64,000 nucleotides of DNA from Sulfuricurvum sp. 17-40-25 (GTDB lineage Bacteria > Campylobacterota > Campylobacteria > Campylobacterales > Sulfurimonadaceae), in the NCBI GenBank assembly GCA_002282015.1, contig NCIJ01000001.1:124001-188000 (forward strand), in the 5' to 3' direction. The stretch's first letter is position 1. Each line of letters starts with the position of its first letter. Shown here in pieces: positions 9,058 through 17,629 of the stretch. The translations under genes and the position numbers were made by a program. A model generated the notes under the pieces. That model made no database searches and was not told the origin of the DNA. It saw nothing but the letters and a program-made list of their open reading frames with translations.

Positions 9058-9085
9058 TCTTTATTGACCACCTAATATTGACGTG

Positions 9086-9091
9086 ATTGTA
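9086..9091 (-). promoter_or_regulatory. Candidate -10 box (TACAAT, with upstream TG) for the TrkA-like gene
   Basis: On the minus strand TGGTACAAT lies about 28 bases before the ATG at 9057, in the 47-base gap after the TIGR02757 gene. This fits an extended -10 element; no clear -35 is visible, as is normal in Campylobacterota. Confidence 0.45.
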
Positions 9092-9104
9092 CCATACACA
9101 AACC

Positions 9105-9851
9105 CTAAATACGAATTCCCTCTTGCCCTAAACGATAAAGGGCAAAATCGTACTTGATTGGATCATTGGGGTCAAAAGAGCGCAATGTATCTGTAAGTTC
9201 CAATGCCGCTGTAAGATCACACTGTTTACGTTGCAATAAGCCCAGTTTTTTAGACAAAGTGAAGGTATGGGTATCCAGTGGCATGATAAGTTCACGAGGA
9301 CTCATAACCTTCCATAAACCCATATCCAGTGAATCCTCGCGTATCATCCAGCGTAAATACATCATCCAACGCTTCATCGCTGATGTTCCGGCAATGCGCT
9401 TGATCGGTTTTCCAATGAGAAACGTATAGCCTTGAGAACGATAAGCATTAAGATCATACAGGGTTTCAATCACACTGCTTATTCCTCCTAATACACCATC
9501 ATTACGATATCCTCGTTCAAATGTCGCTTCAACGCCCCCTTGTGCTTTTAAACGCCCCAAGGTTATATGCCATTGTGCGATATCCTGAGCTGTTTGAAAA
9601 CGATAATATTTCCCCAGCGTTGCACGTCTAATATCTTCTTCATTACTATCAATCCATGAGGGCTGTAAGGATGTTAAAAAGGCAACAATAGACTGGACAT
9701 TACCATACGCAAACAGTGCACACGTCAGCGCATGGCATTCATCTCTTGTTGTACGTGCTATCATGAGGGGATCGGGCTTTTGCGCGGAGAGTTCGCTACT
9801 GCTGTTACGTAAGGCTACCTCAGCATCCAGTCGCGCTTGCAGTGCTGTCAT
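9105..9851 (-). CDS. TIGR02757/DUF2400 family protein
   Basis: 248 residues. The second half carries the family signature: KRWMMYLRWMIR, then GLWKVMSPRELIMPLDTHT, and the ending FDPNDPIKYDFALYRLG. The helix-rich fold with an HhH-like core has been likened to DNA glycosylases, but no biochemical function is established for the family, so none is assigned. It overlaps rpoN by 4 bases and is probably translated with it; the link to sigma-54 may be only positional. Confidence 0.75.
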   Translation of the reverse strand: MTALQARLDAEVALRNSSSELSAQKPDPLMIARTTRDECHALTCALFAYGNVQSIVAFLTSLQPSWIDSNEEDIRRATLGKYYRFQTAQDIAQWHITLGRLKAQGGVEATFERGYRNDGVLGGISSVIETLYDLNAYRSQGYTFLIGKPIKRIAGTSAMKRWMMYLRWMIREDSLDMGLWKVMSPRELIMPLDTHTFTLSKKLGLLQRKQCDLTAALELTDTLRSFDPNDPIKYDFALYRLGQEGIRI

Positions 9852-11119
9852 CGACCTAACTGATAGAGTTTTTTTCGCTCTGATGAACCCGCGATATTGA
9901 GCTGTGCCCGGTATTTAGCAATCGTACGGCGTACCATCGTAATTTTAAATTTGTTTTGAACCATATCCAGTAATTTCATATCACTCAGCGGTTTTTTATG
10001 CGGTTCACCCTTTACTAATTCACTGACATACTCTTTGATGGCGGCATTGGAGACATCCTCATCAATTGCCGTCGTAAAAAAGTCTTTCATAGGTAATGTT
10101 CCACGATCACACGCGATGTATTTGTTGGCAATAGCACGTGAAATGGTAGAAGGGTTATGTCCGAATTCATCGGCTAAGGTTTTCAGGGTTAGAGGTTTGA
10201 TCGCGCCGCCGGTAAAAAAGTCATACTGATATTCCACGATCATCAGCCCCACTTTGTACAGTGTCGCTTTACGCATTTCCAACGCGTCGATGAGACTTTT
10301 AGCTTCTTTGATCTTGTCACGGACAAATGCATGATCCACCCCATACGCTGAATCAATAGAGATCGTCGGGTAATAGCGATCGTTGAGACTCACTTCAATC
10401 CCTGTTTCGGGATCATTGTAGATCATCAGGTCAGGGATGACTTGCGCTGAGTCTTCCATGTAGTCAATGCCAGGAGGATTTTTAAAACTCCCGATAATGT
10501 GCATGACCTCAGCAAATTGAGATTCTTTGTGAAAACGGTTCAATCCGTCCAAATGCTCGATCATTTCTATGGCTAAAGGATATGCTTCATCACTGATTGC
10601 GGTATGATCAAGCTGAAATAAAAAAGATTCTTTGAGATCACGCGCACCGATACCTACTGGATCCACATGACGAAAACGTCCCCGTATCTGCTCAAACTGC
10701 GCATGAGTGATTTCCTCTTTGGCACAAAACCCTTCGCTGTCGCCCTCATAGTATCCGCCTTCATCGAGGTTCTCGATAACATGACGTGCGACCGCTTGTG
10801 AAATAGGCGTTGGAAACAGAGGTGCTTCCATCTGTTCTTCTAAAACATCGTACAAACTTCGATACGCAACGGTCAAAGCTTCTATCGCCTCTGAATGAGA
10901 GTTTTGGACGTAACCGTATTGGATTTTACGTGGTATTTTCGCATCAAAAGATTCTTCATAACCTGAGCGAATTTCAATGAGAGGATTGGACTCCACAAAC
11001 GGAGACATCGCATCCCCCAAATCGCTCAGGCTTGAATGTAAAATTGGAAGCCAATTACGCAATGTGTTTGAAAGCTTGTTCTTTAGCTCAACGTTAGTCC
11101 TAACCCGTAGTCCTGCCAT
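9848..11119 (-). CDS. rpoN: RNA polymerase sigma-54 factor
   Basis: 423 residues. The C-terminal RpoN box reads VRRTIAKYRAQLNI, which recognises the -24 promoter element; ahead of it lies the helix-turn-helix LADEFGHNPSTISRAIANKY. The core-binding region occupies the middle. The N-terminal activator-interacting region is short. In Campylobacterota sigma-54 drives hook and basal-body flagellar genes together with the FlgS/FlgR two-component system; an FlgS-like kinase is encoded at 52091-53071. rpoN follows lptB after 3 bases and overlaps the TIGR02757 gene, so all share a transcript. lptB-rpoN adjacency is widespread in Proteobacteria. Confidence 0.92.
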   Translation of the reverse strand: MAGLRVRTNVELKNKLSNTLRNWLPILHSSLSDLGDAMSPFVESNPLIEIRSGYEESFDAKIPRKIQYGYVQNSHSEAIEALTVAYRSLYDVLEEQMEAPLFPTPISQAVARHVIENLDEGGYYEGDSEGFCAKEEITHAQFEQIRGRFRHVDPVGIGARDLKESFLFQLDHTAISDEAYPLAIEMIEHLDGLNRFHKESQFAEVMHIIGSFKNPPGIDYMEDSAQVIPDLMIYNDPETGIEVSLNDRYYPTISIDSAYGVDHAFVRDKIKEAKSLIDALEMRKATLYKVGLMIVEYQYDFFTGGAIKPLTLKTLADEFGHNPSTISRAIANKYIACDRGTLPMKDFFTTAIDEDVSNAAIKEYVSELVKGEPHKKPLSDMKLLDMVQNKFKITMVRRTIAKYRAQLNIAGSSERKKLYQLGR

Positions 11120-11122
11120 GGT

Positions 11123-11857
11123 TTACAGCTTAAACGATTCGCCAAGATAGTGTTCACGCACATCACTGTTATGCGCTATTTCATCGCTCGTTCCTGAGGC
11201 CAGTAATTCACCGCTTTTGATAACATAGGCACGATCACAGACGGCCAATGTCTCACGGACGTTATGATCGGTTATCAACACCCCGATACCGTATTCGACC
11301 AATTGAGCGATAACATTTTGTATGTCTGTCACCGCAATCGGGTCTACTCCTGCAAACGGCTCGTCCAAAAGTAAAAATCGCGGCTTGTTAACCAAGGCAC
11401 GTGCGATTTCTGCACGGCGTCTCTCGCCACCGCTGAGATTAATCCCGCGACGATTACGAATAGGCTCGATGTTAAACATCTCTAGTAGTTCTTCTATACG
11501 CTGTTGGGCTAACTCCTTGGAAAGCTTTCCCGCTTCTGCCGCTATAATCAGATTCTCTTCTACCGTTAGATCTTTGAAAATGGATGCCTCTTGAGGCAAA
11601 TAGCCAATCCCCATGCGCGAACGCTGATGCAACGGTAGATTGGAAACATTTTCTCCATCAATATAAACTTCACCCGCTGTAGCTTCCACCAAGCCGCAGA
11701 TCATGTAAAACGTGGTTGTTTTTCCTGCCCCGTTTGGTCCTAACAGTCCAACAACCTCACCTGTTCGAAGTTCCAAACTGATACCGCGTACGATCTCATG
11801 CTTTTTAATCGTCTTTACCAGATTGTTTATCTTTAGCTCATGTATGTGTTCAGTCAT
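11123..11857 (-). CDS. lptB: LPS-transport ABC ATPase LptB
   Basis: 244 residues, a single ABC ATPase domain. Walker A is GPNGAGKTT (40-48), the signature is LSGGERRRAEIARAL, and Walker B is FLLLDEPFAGVDPIAV. The SGGERRR form and the FAGVDP switch are typical of LptB, which powers lipopolysaccharide extraction from the inner membrane with LptFG. It overlaps the end of tsaE by 8 bases and is followed by rpoN, the standard lptB-rpoN pair. Confidence 0.93.
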   Translation of the reverse strand: MTEHIHELKINNLVKTIKKHEIVRGISLELRTGEVVGLLGPNGAGKTTTFYMICGLVEATAGEVYIDGENVSNLPLHQRSRMGIGYLPQEASIFKDLTVEENLIIAAEAGKLSKELAQQRIEELLEMFNIEPIRNRRGINLSGGERRRAEIARALVNKPRFLLLDEPFAGVDPIAVTDIQNVIAQLVEYGIGVLITDHNVRETLAVCDRAYVIKSGELLASGTSDEIAHNSDVREHYLGESFKL

Positions 11858-12260
11858 TATTTACCTCATAGAGTCGTGTTTCGTTGTCGCACTTGGTGAT
11901 CTTTACGACCACATATGCAAACCCTGCTTTTTTCAAAAATGTAATCAAGCTTTCATCACCCCATTCAATCAAATGGTATCCTGGTTTTTCCAACTCTTCA
12001 AGCATTCCCATCGATACAAATTTCTCAAACCCGTAGTTATACAAATCATAATGATATAAGTGTTCTCCATAACGCTGCTGCAATGAAAAGGTAGGCGACG
12101 TCACCGCATCCTCAAGCCCTAAAAAACGGGAAAATGCTTGGGTAAAGGTTGTTTTTCCACTCGCAAGATCTCCCTGCAGTACCATCACACCACCATCAGG
12201 CATCTGACCCCTGATATGCTCACACAACTGCGGCAACTGATCCAATGAAAGCTGCATCAT
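11850..12260 (-). CDS. tsaE: tRNA t6A synthesis ATPase TsaE
   Basis: 136 residues, the usual size. It holds a P-loop GDLASGKTT (30-38), the TSPTFSLQQRY segment and the late motif HLIEWGD that mark TsaE, the ATPase that works with TsaB and TsaD to make threonylcarbamoyladenosine at tRNA position 37. MtaB, encoded about 7 kb downstream in the same run, modifies this product further. The start overlaps the trpD stop by 4 bases and the stop overlaps lptB. Confidence 0.92.
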   Translation of the reverse strand: MMQLSLDQLPQLCEHIRGQMPDGGVMVLQGDLASGKTTFTQAFSRFLGLEDAVTSPTFSLQQRYGEHLYHYDLYNYGFEKFVSMGMLEELEKPGYHLIEWGDESLITFLKKAGFAYVVVKITKCDNETRLYEVNND

Positions 12261-13237
12261 AATTTTGACGAGACCATGATAATCTGTGAAAGTTTTTGGG
12301 ATGCTTTACCGCTTAGCAATCCATCACGGGCAATCTCAAGCCCTTCTTGCACATCGCGAGCCATTCCCTCTGCGATGAGTGCGTATGCCGCATTAATGAG
12401 AACAATGTCGCGCTGTGCATCCGTAGCACGGTTAGTAAAAAGATCCAACATTATTTGAGCGTTTTGAGGTGCTTCGCCTCCCAATATCGCTTCAAAGGGG
12501 GCTTTTTTGATCCCGTAGCTTTGAGGATCTATCTCAAATGTTTTAATCTCGCCGTTATGCAGTCGAGCCGCATAGGTTATATCACTGATACTGATTTCAT
12601 CCATCTTCTCACGTGAACTTACGACTACTGCTGATTCCATTTTCAAGGTGAGCAAGACCTGAGCAATTTTTTCAACGAAGACTTCATCAAAGACACCCAG
12701 TAAAATACGCCCTACTCCCGCAGGATTTGTCAATGGTCCCAATACATTGAAAATCGTTTTTTCAGGGATACTGCGACGTATTGGCATGATAAACTTCATA
12801 GCAGGATGATGGTTTTGCGCAAACATAAATGTAAACCCTGTCTCTTCAAGCAATCGTGCACTTTTATCCAATGGTAGATCCAAACGAATACCCAAATGTT
12901 CCAGTACATCCGCACTTCCGGATTTCGAAGTAATCGAACGATTACCGTGTTTTGCCACATACGCCCCACACGATGCTAATAAAATAGAAACCGAAGAGGA
13001 GATGTTAAAGCTGCCGCTTTTATCTCCGCCCGTACCAACAATATCAATGAGTTTTGGGGACAGTGAGGGATTGACTTCCAATGCCGTTGCATGAGAGCGC
13101 ATTACTGCTGCCGCATCCGAAATCACCGATACGGGAGTATGCTCATCCAATGTGAGGGCAAGCAACAATTCCCTCATGTGTTCATCGCTCAATCGGTGTT
13201 CAAACAGCGCTTCAAAATCATTTTTTGTCGGATTCAT
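12257..13237 (-). CDS. trpD: Anthranilate phosphoribosyltransferase
   Basis: 326 residues. It transfers phosphoribose from PRPP to anthranilate in tryptophan synthesis. The PRPP-binding GTGGDKSGSFNISS, the AKHGNRSITSKSGSADVLEHLG segment and FNVLGPLTNPA are all clear family motifs. It is not beside other trp genes; it sits between an S4-domain gene (4-base overlap) and tsaE (4-base overlap), so it is transcribed with translation and envelope genes. Confidence 0.95.
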   Translation of the reverse strand: MNPTKNDFEALFEHRLSDEHMRELLLALTLDEHTPVSVISDAAAVMRSHATALEVNPSLSPKLIDIVGTGGDKSGSFNISSSVSILLASCGAYVAKHGNRSITSKSGSADVLEHLGIRLDLPLDKSARLLEETGFTFMFAQNHHPAMKFIMPIRRSIPEKTIFNVLGPLTNPAGVGRILLGVFDEVFVEKIAQVLLTLKMESAVVVSSREKMDEISISDITYAARLHNGEIKTFEIDPQSYGIKKAPFEAILGGEAPQNAQIMLDLFTNRATDAQRDIVLINAAYALIAEGMARDVQEGLEIARDGLLSGKASQKLSQIIMVSSKL

Positions 13238-13482
13238 GAGAGCTCCTTGACGTAAAGGTTCTGTTGACTTTTAGGAGTTGATTTGATGGTAGGAAGTACT
13301 AATACTTCATAGCGCAACGTCATTTCAAGATAGACCAAGGTGATCACATCCCCAACGGCTACGTTTTTAGAGGCTTTCACGACTTTGTCGTTGATTTGAA
13401 CGACACCCTCGGTAATCATGTCTTGAGCAATGGCTCTGCGCTTGGTTAGGTTAACGGCATTTAAAAATTTATCGATACGCAA
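13234..13482 (-). CDS. S4-domain RNA-binding protein (HslR/YabO-like)
   Basis: 82 residues; nearly all of it is one S4 domain: MRIDKFLNAVNLTKRRAIAQDM, then GVVQINDKVVKASKNVAVGDVI. HslR (Hsp15)-type proteins bind rRNA or stalled 50S subunits; the substrate of this short form is unknown. The start is TTG (13480-13482); the conserved MRIDKFL beginning supports it despite a poor ribosome binding site. It is the first gene of the minus-strand run and overlaps trpD by 4 bases. Confidence 0.85.
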   Translation of the reverse strand: MRIDKFLNAVNLTKRRAIAQDMITEGVVQINDKVVKASKNVAVGDVITLVYLEMTLRYEVLVLPTIKSTPKSQQNLYVKELS

Positions 13483-13621
13483 AAATAGTCCATAATATTA
13501 ATTTGAGGTCTCAATTGTAGGTTATCAAAGCTAAAACCCACATAAGGGCGCAATAAATGTTCCACAATTGTAAATACAAAGTAAAAGTCTTCCAATAACA
13601 ATCTCAAAATATAGAACAGGG

Positions 13622-13627
13622 TATACT
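13622..13627 (+). promoter_or_regulatory. Candidate -10 box (TATACT) for the 30-residue membrane peptide gene
   Basis: TATACT lies 35 bases before the ATG at 13657, followed by an AAGGA ribosome binding site at 13644-13648. The gap 13483-13656 otherwise shows only AT-rich sequence with two CAATTGT motifs (near 13512 and 13564) and the expected upstream region of the S4 gene. Confidence 0.45.
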
Positions 13628-13656
13628 TACACAATGTATAAATAAGGACACACAAA

Positions 13657-13749
13657 ATGGAAACCCTAACTCAAAGTACCGTTAATATTATTTTAATGCT
13701 TACAATTTTAGGAGTTGTATTTTTCGTTTTGAAGTCAAAAAAGAGATAA
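13657..13749 (+). CDS. Predicted 30-residue single-span membrane peptide
   Basis: ATG with an AAGGA ribosome binding site 8 bases upstream and a TATACT box before that. The product begins METLTQSTVN, has one hydrophobic stretch (about residues 9-25, rich in I, L, V and F) and ends in the basic KSKKR, a layout giving an N-out/C-in inner-membrane peptide. I do not recognise a family. It lies 70 bases before galE/pel on the same strand, so it could be part of, or regulate, that operon, but a TATAAT box between them suggests separate promoters. At this length, chance cannot be excluded; the complete set of signals argues for a real gene. Confidence 0.5.
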   Translation: METLTQSTVNIILMLTILGVVFFVLKSKKR

Positions 13750-13756
13750 ATAAAGA

Positions 13757-13762
13757 TATAAT
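13757..13762 (+). promoter_or_regulatory. Candidate -10 box (TATAAT) for the galE-pel operon
   Basis: A perfect TATAAT lies 58 bases before the galE ATG at 13820, just after the small membrane-peptide gene. The leader contains a weak 5-bp repeat (AATGT/ACATT near 13780-13795). No convincing -35 or sigma-54 element is seen. Confidence 0.5.
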
Positions 13763-13819
13763 AATAAACTACTCAACGAATGTACGAAACATTGAGAAAT
13801 TCATAGATTCAGGCTGCTA

Positions 13820-14824
13820 ATGAAAATATTTATCACTGGTGGAGCAGGCTATATAGGTTCGCATACGTGTGTTGAATTTTTAAACCTTGATCACGACGTG
13901 GTTGTATACGATAACTTTTGTAATAGTAATTACGAGACACTTCAACGTGTTGAAAGTATTACACATAAAACGGTAACGCTCGTTGAAGGCGATATTCGAG
14001 ATGAAGATGCGCTATGCAAAGCAATGGTTGGATGCGATGCAGTTATTCACTTTGCAGGACTCAAAGCCGTTGGTGAATCAGTTGAAAAACCGTTAGAATA
14101 CTATGATAATAACGTCCAAGGTACACTATGCTTACTTCGTGCGATGCGTACCAATAACATCAAGAAGCTGGTTTTTAGTTCTTCAGCAACGGTTTATGGT
14201 AATCCCCAAAAGCTTCCGCTTACTGAAGATCATCCTCTCACAACAACTAATCCTTACGGACAAACAAAGCTGATGGTTGAAGAGATACTACGTGATCTTT
14301 ATAAAAGCGATTCAACGTGGTGTGTTTCAATTTTACGCTATTTTAATCCCATAGGGGCACACGAAAGTGGTTTGATTGGTGAAGACCCTAAAGATATGCC
14401 TAATAATTTAATGCCCTTTATAGCTCAAGTCGCTGTGGGTCGTCGCGATTATTTGAGTGTTTATGGGGATGATTACGCAACTCCCGACGGTACTGGAATT
14501 CGTGATTATATTCATGTGGTTGATTTAGCACAAGGCCATGTAAAGGCGTTAGAGTCGTTGGTTGTCCCACAATATACGGTAGTTAATCTAGGAACAGGTA
14601 TGGGATATAGTGTGCTTGATATGGTGAAAGTTTTTAGCGAAGTAAGTGGAAAAGAGATTCCTTATCGAATTGTTCCACGTAGAGAAGGGGATATAGCATC
14701 GTGTTATGCAGATCCTACGCTTGCCAAAAAAACGTTAGGTTGGCAAGCTTCTCGAACCTTTAAGCAAATGTGTCAAGACAGTTGGAATTTTCAATCCAAA
14801 AACCCTCATGGGTTAAATGTATAA
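13820..14824 (+). CDS. galE: UDP-glucose/UDP-GlcNAc 4-epimerase (GalE; PelX-like role)
   Basis: 334-residue extended SDR. NAD-binding TGGAGYIG (6-13), catalytic S121-S122 region in SSSATVYG, and Y146-x3-K150. At the position of E. coli Tyr299, the gatekeeper that bars N-acetylated sugars, this protein has Cys295 (context IASCYAD), as in human GALE, which accepts UDP-GlcNAc. It is therefore likely able to make UDP-GalNAc, a precursor for Pel. It is first in the operon; pelC follows at once. A comparable epimerase, PelX, belongs to some Pseudomonas pel clusters. Substrate range is inference. Confidence 0.9.
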   Translation: MKIFITGGAGYIGSHTCVEFLNLDHDVVVYDNFCNSNYETLQRVESITHKTVTLVEGDIRDEDALCKAMVGCDAVIHFAGLKAVGESVEKPLEYYDNNVQGTLCLLRAMRTNNIKKLVFSSSATVYGNPQKLPLTEDHPLTTTNPYGQTKLMVEEILRDLYKSDSTWCVSILRYFNPIGAHESGLIGEDPKDMPNNLMPFIAQVAVGRRDYLSVYGDDYATPDGTGIRDYIHVVDLAQGHVKALESLVVPQYTVVNLGTGMGYSVLDMVKVFSEVSGKEIPYRIVPRREGDIASCYADPTLAKKTLGWQASRTFKQMCQDSWNFQSKNPHGLNV

Positions 14825-14848
14825 ATGATATTACACCAAGGAGTTAAA

Positions 14849-15340
14849 GTGCGATTTTCAATATTGATAGTTTTCATGCTACTACTAGCAGGATGTTCAA
14901 GTGTGACGTTAACAACATCGGATGCAAAATTAGACAAGACACGTGTAATGGCGGTTGATTCGTTTGCAAATTATACAGAGGTTCCAATGGCGGGCTACAG
15001 AGCAGCAGCTATGGTTGATGCTGCATTACTGAATCGTGGCTATACCAGCAAAACGATTTATACATCTCCTAATGAAGAGTATTTAAAACCAAATGCACCC
15101 TTGAGCGATAGACTCGATAGAGCTCGAAAAATATCTGCAGATTATCTCATGAGTGGAGAGGTCATAGAGTGGAGATACAAGACAGGGATTGATGGCGAAC
15201 CCGCAGTAAGTCTTGTAATACGGGTGTATGACGTCAATACGGGGGCAATTGTGTACAGTGCAACCGCGAGTAAAAGTGGGTTTGGCTATAGTTCAGTGGG
15301 TGTTGCAGCTCAAGATGTCATCACATCTATGATCCATTAA
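14849..15340 (+). CDS. pelC: Outer-membrane lipoprotein PelC
   Basis: 163 residues when started at GTG 14849, which has an AAGGAG site 5 bases upstream and gives a classic lipoprotein signal ending in lipobox LLAGC (Cys16). An ATG at 14825 would add eight polar residues and abuts the galE stop, without its own clear site. In P. aeruginosa PelC forms a dodecameric ring under the outer membrane that guides Pel to PelB. The body (VMAVDSFANYTEVPMAGYRAA, then DYLMSGEVIEWRYK) fits the PelC fold. It precedes pelD by 10 bases. Confidence 0.85.
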   Translation: MRFSILIVFMLLLAGCSSVTLTTSDAKLDKTRVMAVDSFANYTEVPMAGYRAAAMVDAALLNRGYTSKTIYTSPNEEYLKPNAPLSDRLDRARKISADYLMSGEVIEWRYKTGIDGEPAVSLVIRVYDVNTGAIVYSATASKSGFGYSSVGVAAQDVITSMIH

Positions 15341-15350
15341 TATTTTAACT

Positions 15351-16628
15351 ATGGATTGGCTACGTATTGTTTTTTTAGGGTTATTAAAAAAGCGTTTAGA
15401 AACTCTGACCGATTATATCATTTGGATTGAAATTGTTGGCTGGACTACCGCTTTTATATTGTTTGGCTACTTACTGCGACCAACTGATCCTTTCTTTTTC
15501 ACTGGAAGATATGATGTTTTTTTAATTTTTATGACCATATTCACCCTTTTTTATGGGACAGTTGTCGGAATTATTATGCTAGGTATCTCTTATGTGGTAT
15601 CCCTCAACTTTTATACCGATATTCCTTATATGGAAATAATGGAATACCTTGTTTTTGTTCTCATTTATGGAGAATTCCATTATCATTGGAATCGAAAAAT
15701 AAATATTGCTAATGAAAACAATTTGTACACCAGAAATCGTCTTAGAATGTTAGGGAATGCTTTTTTCTTGGCAAAAATATCGCACGATCAGCTTGAAAAA
15801 ACCTATATCATGAAACCAATGAGCTTACGAGGAGCTATCGTTTCTTTGGCGGATGAGCCTAAAGAGAATCGGACAACCTTGTTGCTTGAGCGATTGTCTC
15901 ATTATTATGGGATTGAGAATGCTGCCTATTACCACGTTGAGGGAGAGAGTGCGATAAAGCTAGCAGAGATTGGTGATAGTACCATTGTGTATGATAAAAA
16001 TCATCCTATGATTGATAAAATGCTTAGCAGTCTTGAATCTATTTACGTGTCCGATATAGAGACGCATGATCGGGATAGTTGGTTGGCTGTTTTACCTTCT
16101 TTTAATTATTTAAATGAGTTACGAGGTGTTTTGATACTTAAAAAAATGCCATTTATGACGTTTAATATTGATAATATTTTAAAAATAGAAGTGATTCTTA
16201 ACTATTTTGAGCAAGAAGAGAATCAACATATTGATCTTCATGTTCCCCAGACATACCGAGTTTGTAAGGATGGTTTTTTATTTGAGCTTATGAGACTCCT
16301 TAAACTAAAACGTAGCTATGGTGTTCAAAGTTCATTATTTGCTATTCATGCTACTAAACCAGCATCGATTGGTATGTTGGACCATTTTCTTCTAAACAGC
16401 CTTCGTGTTTTAGATCTCTTTGAACGTATTGAAATCACCAATGACGAGTGTTACTATATTTTTCTTTTACCGTTTGAAAATATTAGTGGTACGTTAAGTT
16501 TTGAGAAGCGTATTATGAACAAAGTTCACTTGAGTGATGACACCAACCTCCAAAGAATGGTAGTTAGTATTGATGCAGCAAATCAGATTTTTGATTGGAT
16601 TTCAACATCAAGCCAGCGTAGATCATGA
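15351..16628 (+). CDS. pelD: c-di-GMP-binding inner-membrane protein PelD
   Basis: 425 residues: four hydrophobic segments (about 25-125), a GAF-like domain (about 150-280) and a degenerate GGDEF domain (about 290-415). The inhibitory-site motif R352-VL-D355 is intact and sits five residues before the remnant of the active site, which reads EITNDEC instead of GGDEF. This is the P. aeruginosa PelD arrangement, where the domain binds c-di-GMP and switches on polymer synthesis but cannot make it. It overlaps pelE by 4 bases (ATGA). The pel operon should thus respond post-translationally to c-di-GMP. Confidence 0.85.
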   Translation: MDWLRIVFLGLLKKRLETLTDYIIWIEIVGWTTAFILFGYLLRPTDPFFFTGRYDVFLIFMTIFTLFYGTVVGIIMLGISYVVSLNFYTDIPYMEIMEYLVFVLIYGEFHYHWNRKINIANENNLYTRNRLRMLGNAFFLAKISHDQLEKTYIMKPMSLRGAIVSLADEPKENRTTLLLERLSHYYGIENAAYYHVEGESAIKLAEIGDSTIVYDKNHPMIDKMLSSLESIYVSDIETHDRDSWLAVLPSFNYLNELRGVLILKKMPFMTFNIDNILKIEVILNYFEQEENQHIDLHVPQTYRVCKDGFLFELMRLLKLKRSYGVQSSLFAIHATKPASIGMLDHFLLNSLRVLDLFERIEITNDECYYIFLLPFENISGTLSFEKRIMNKVHLSDDTNLQRMVVSIDAANQIFDWISTSSQRRS

Positions 16629-17629
16629 TTTATATACTCCTTTGTATTCTTAGTTTTTTGCTGGAACTGTATGCTTTAGGGGCTGGGGAAATTACCCATT
16701 TTGCACAATGGAATATCTATAGATATTTCTTGTTACACACAATAGCATCTGCCTTGTTGTCATGGTGTCAGGTGAAATGGCTAGAGTCACGATATCCCGA
16801 TGAGCGATTAAAAGTTTTTCTTTTTTTCTTTGTTTTCATGGTAGTCACCTTAAGTTTTGGGCTTCTTTTGAGCTTGTTAATTGTCATATTTGGTCTACTG
16901 CATGTAAAAGTGATTGAAAAAACTCAAACACTAGACAAAATTAGCTTTAATGCTATTAGTGATGATTTTCCAGAAATTAAAAGAATCTTTGGAGAAGCAT
17001 CTCTGGCACATACCTTGAATCAATCCGATGCGAGAATGCAAACAAAAATTAAAGTTTTATCTGCATTAAGTGAGATTAATACTCCTGAAGCAATTACCCT
17101 TATCAAGCAGGCACTTTCAGATGAAAGTGATGAAGTTCGGCTTTATAGTTTTAGTTTAATAGACCATTTTGAAAAAGAGCTAAACAAAAAAATCCATATC
17201 GCTTTGGATGCACTTCATCAAAGCAAAGAAATTTCACACAAGGTTCAAAGGTATAAAACATTAGCCTTATTGTATTGGGATATGCTTTATTATGAATTGG
17301 CCGATGATAATCTCAAACACTATTTTTTAACTAAGATACAATCCATTATGAGTGAGAGTCTACTTTTGGCACCACATGATGAAGATTTAATTATGCTTCA
17401 GGGAAGGCTTTATTTATTTAATGGTGATATTAATAATGCAGAACTTTTATTACATGATACTCTTGAATACAGTGGCACCTATACGAAAGCTATATGTTCA
17501 TATTTAGCGGAAATTGCATTTTTAAAACAAGAATATTGGAAAATTCCTTCATTAATTGCACTTTATCCCAGCGCTTCTTTGGATTTAAAAATGTATGGAA
17601 TGCAGCAAGTGTGGAATCATAAAAAATGA
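16625..17629 (+). CDS. pelE: Inner-membrane Pel synthase-complex protein PelE
   Basis: 334 residues: hydrophobic segments at about 1-20, 30-50 and 62-90, then a cytoplasmic helical-repeat region (from about 110) with TPR-like pairs near the end (LLLAPHDEDLIMLQGRLYLFNGDINNAE). In P. aeruginosa PelE joins PelD, PelF and PelG in the membrane complex. Sequence conservation of PelE is low and the call leans on size, layout and position between pelD and pelF, with 4-base overlaps on both sides. Confidence 0.75.
   Translation: MIYILLCILSFLLELYALGAGEITHFAQWNIYRYFLLHTIASALLSWCQVKWLESRYPDERLKVFLFFFVFMVVTLSFGLLLSLLIVIFGLLHVKVIEKTQTLDKISFNAISDDFPEIKRIFGEASLAHTLNQSDARMQTKIKVLSALSEINTPEAITLIKQALSDESDEVRLYSFSLIDHFEKELNKKIHIALDALHQSKEISHKVQRYKTLALLYWDMLYYELADDNLKHYFLTKIQSIMSESLLLAPHDEDLIMLQGRLYLFNGDINNAELLLHDTLEYSGTYTKAICSYLAEIAFLKQEYWKIPSLIALYPSASLDLKMYGMQQVWNHKK

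Noticed and set aside
13461-13655. 64-codon minus-strand ORF upstream of the S4-domain gene
   Set aside because: No ribosome binding site, odd composition, overlaps the S4 gene start in another frame and covers its likely promoter region.
13483-13656. Sigma-54 (-24/-12) promoter before the pel region
   Set aside because: No GG...GC pair with the correct spacing was found.
14825-14848. ATG start for PelC at 14825
   Set aside because: The GTG at 14849 has an AAGGAG site and gives a canonical lipoprotein signal; the longer form adds polar residues with no site of its own.
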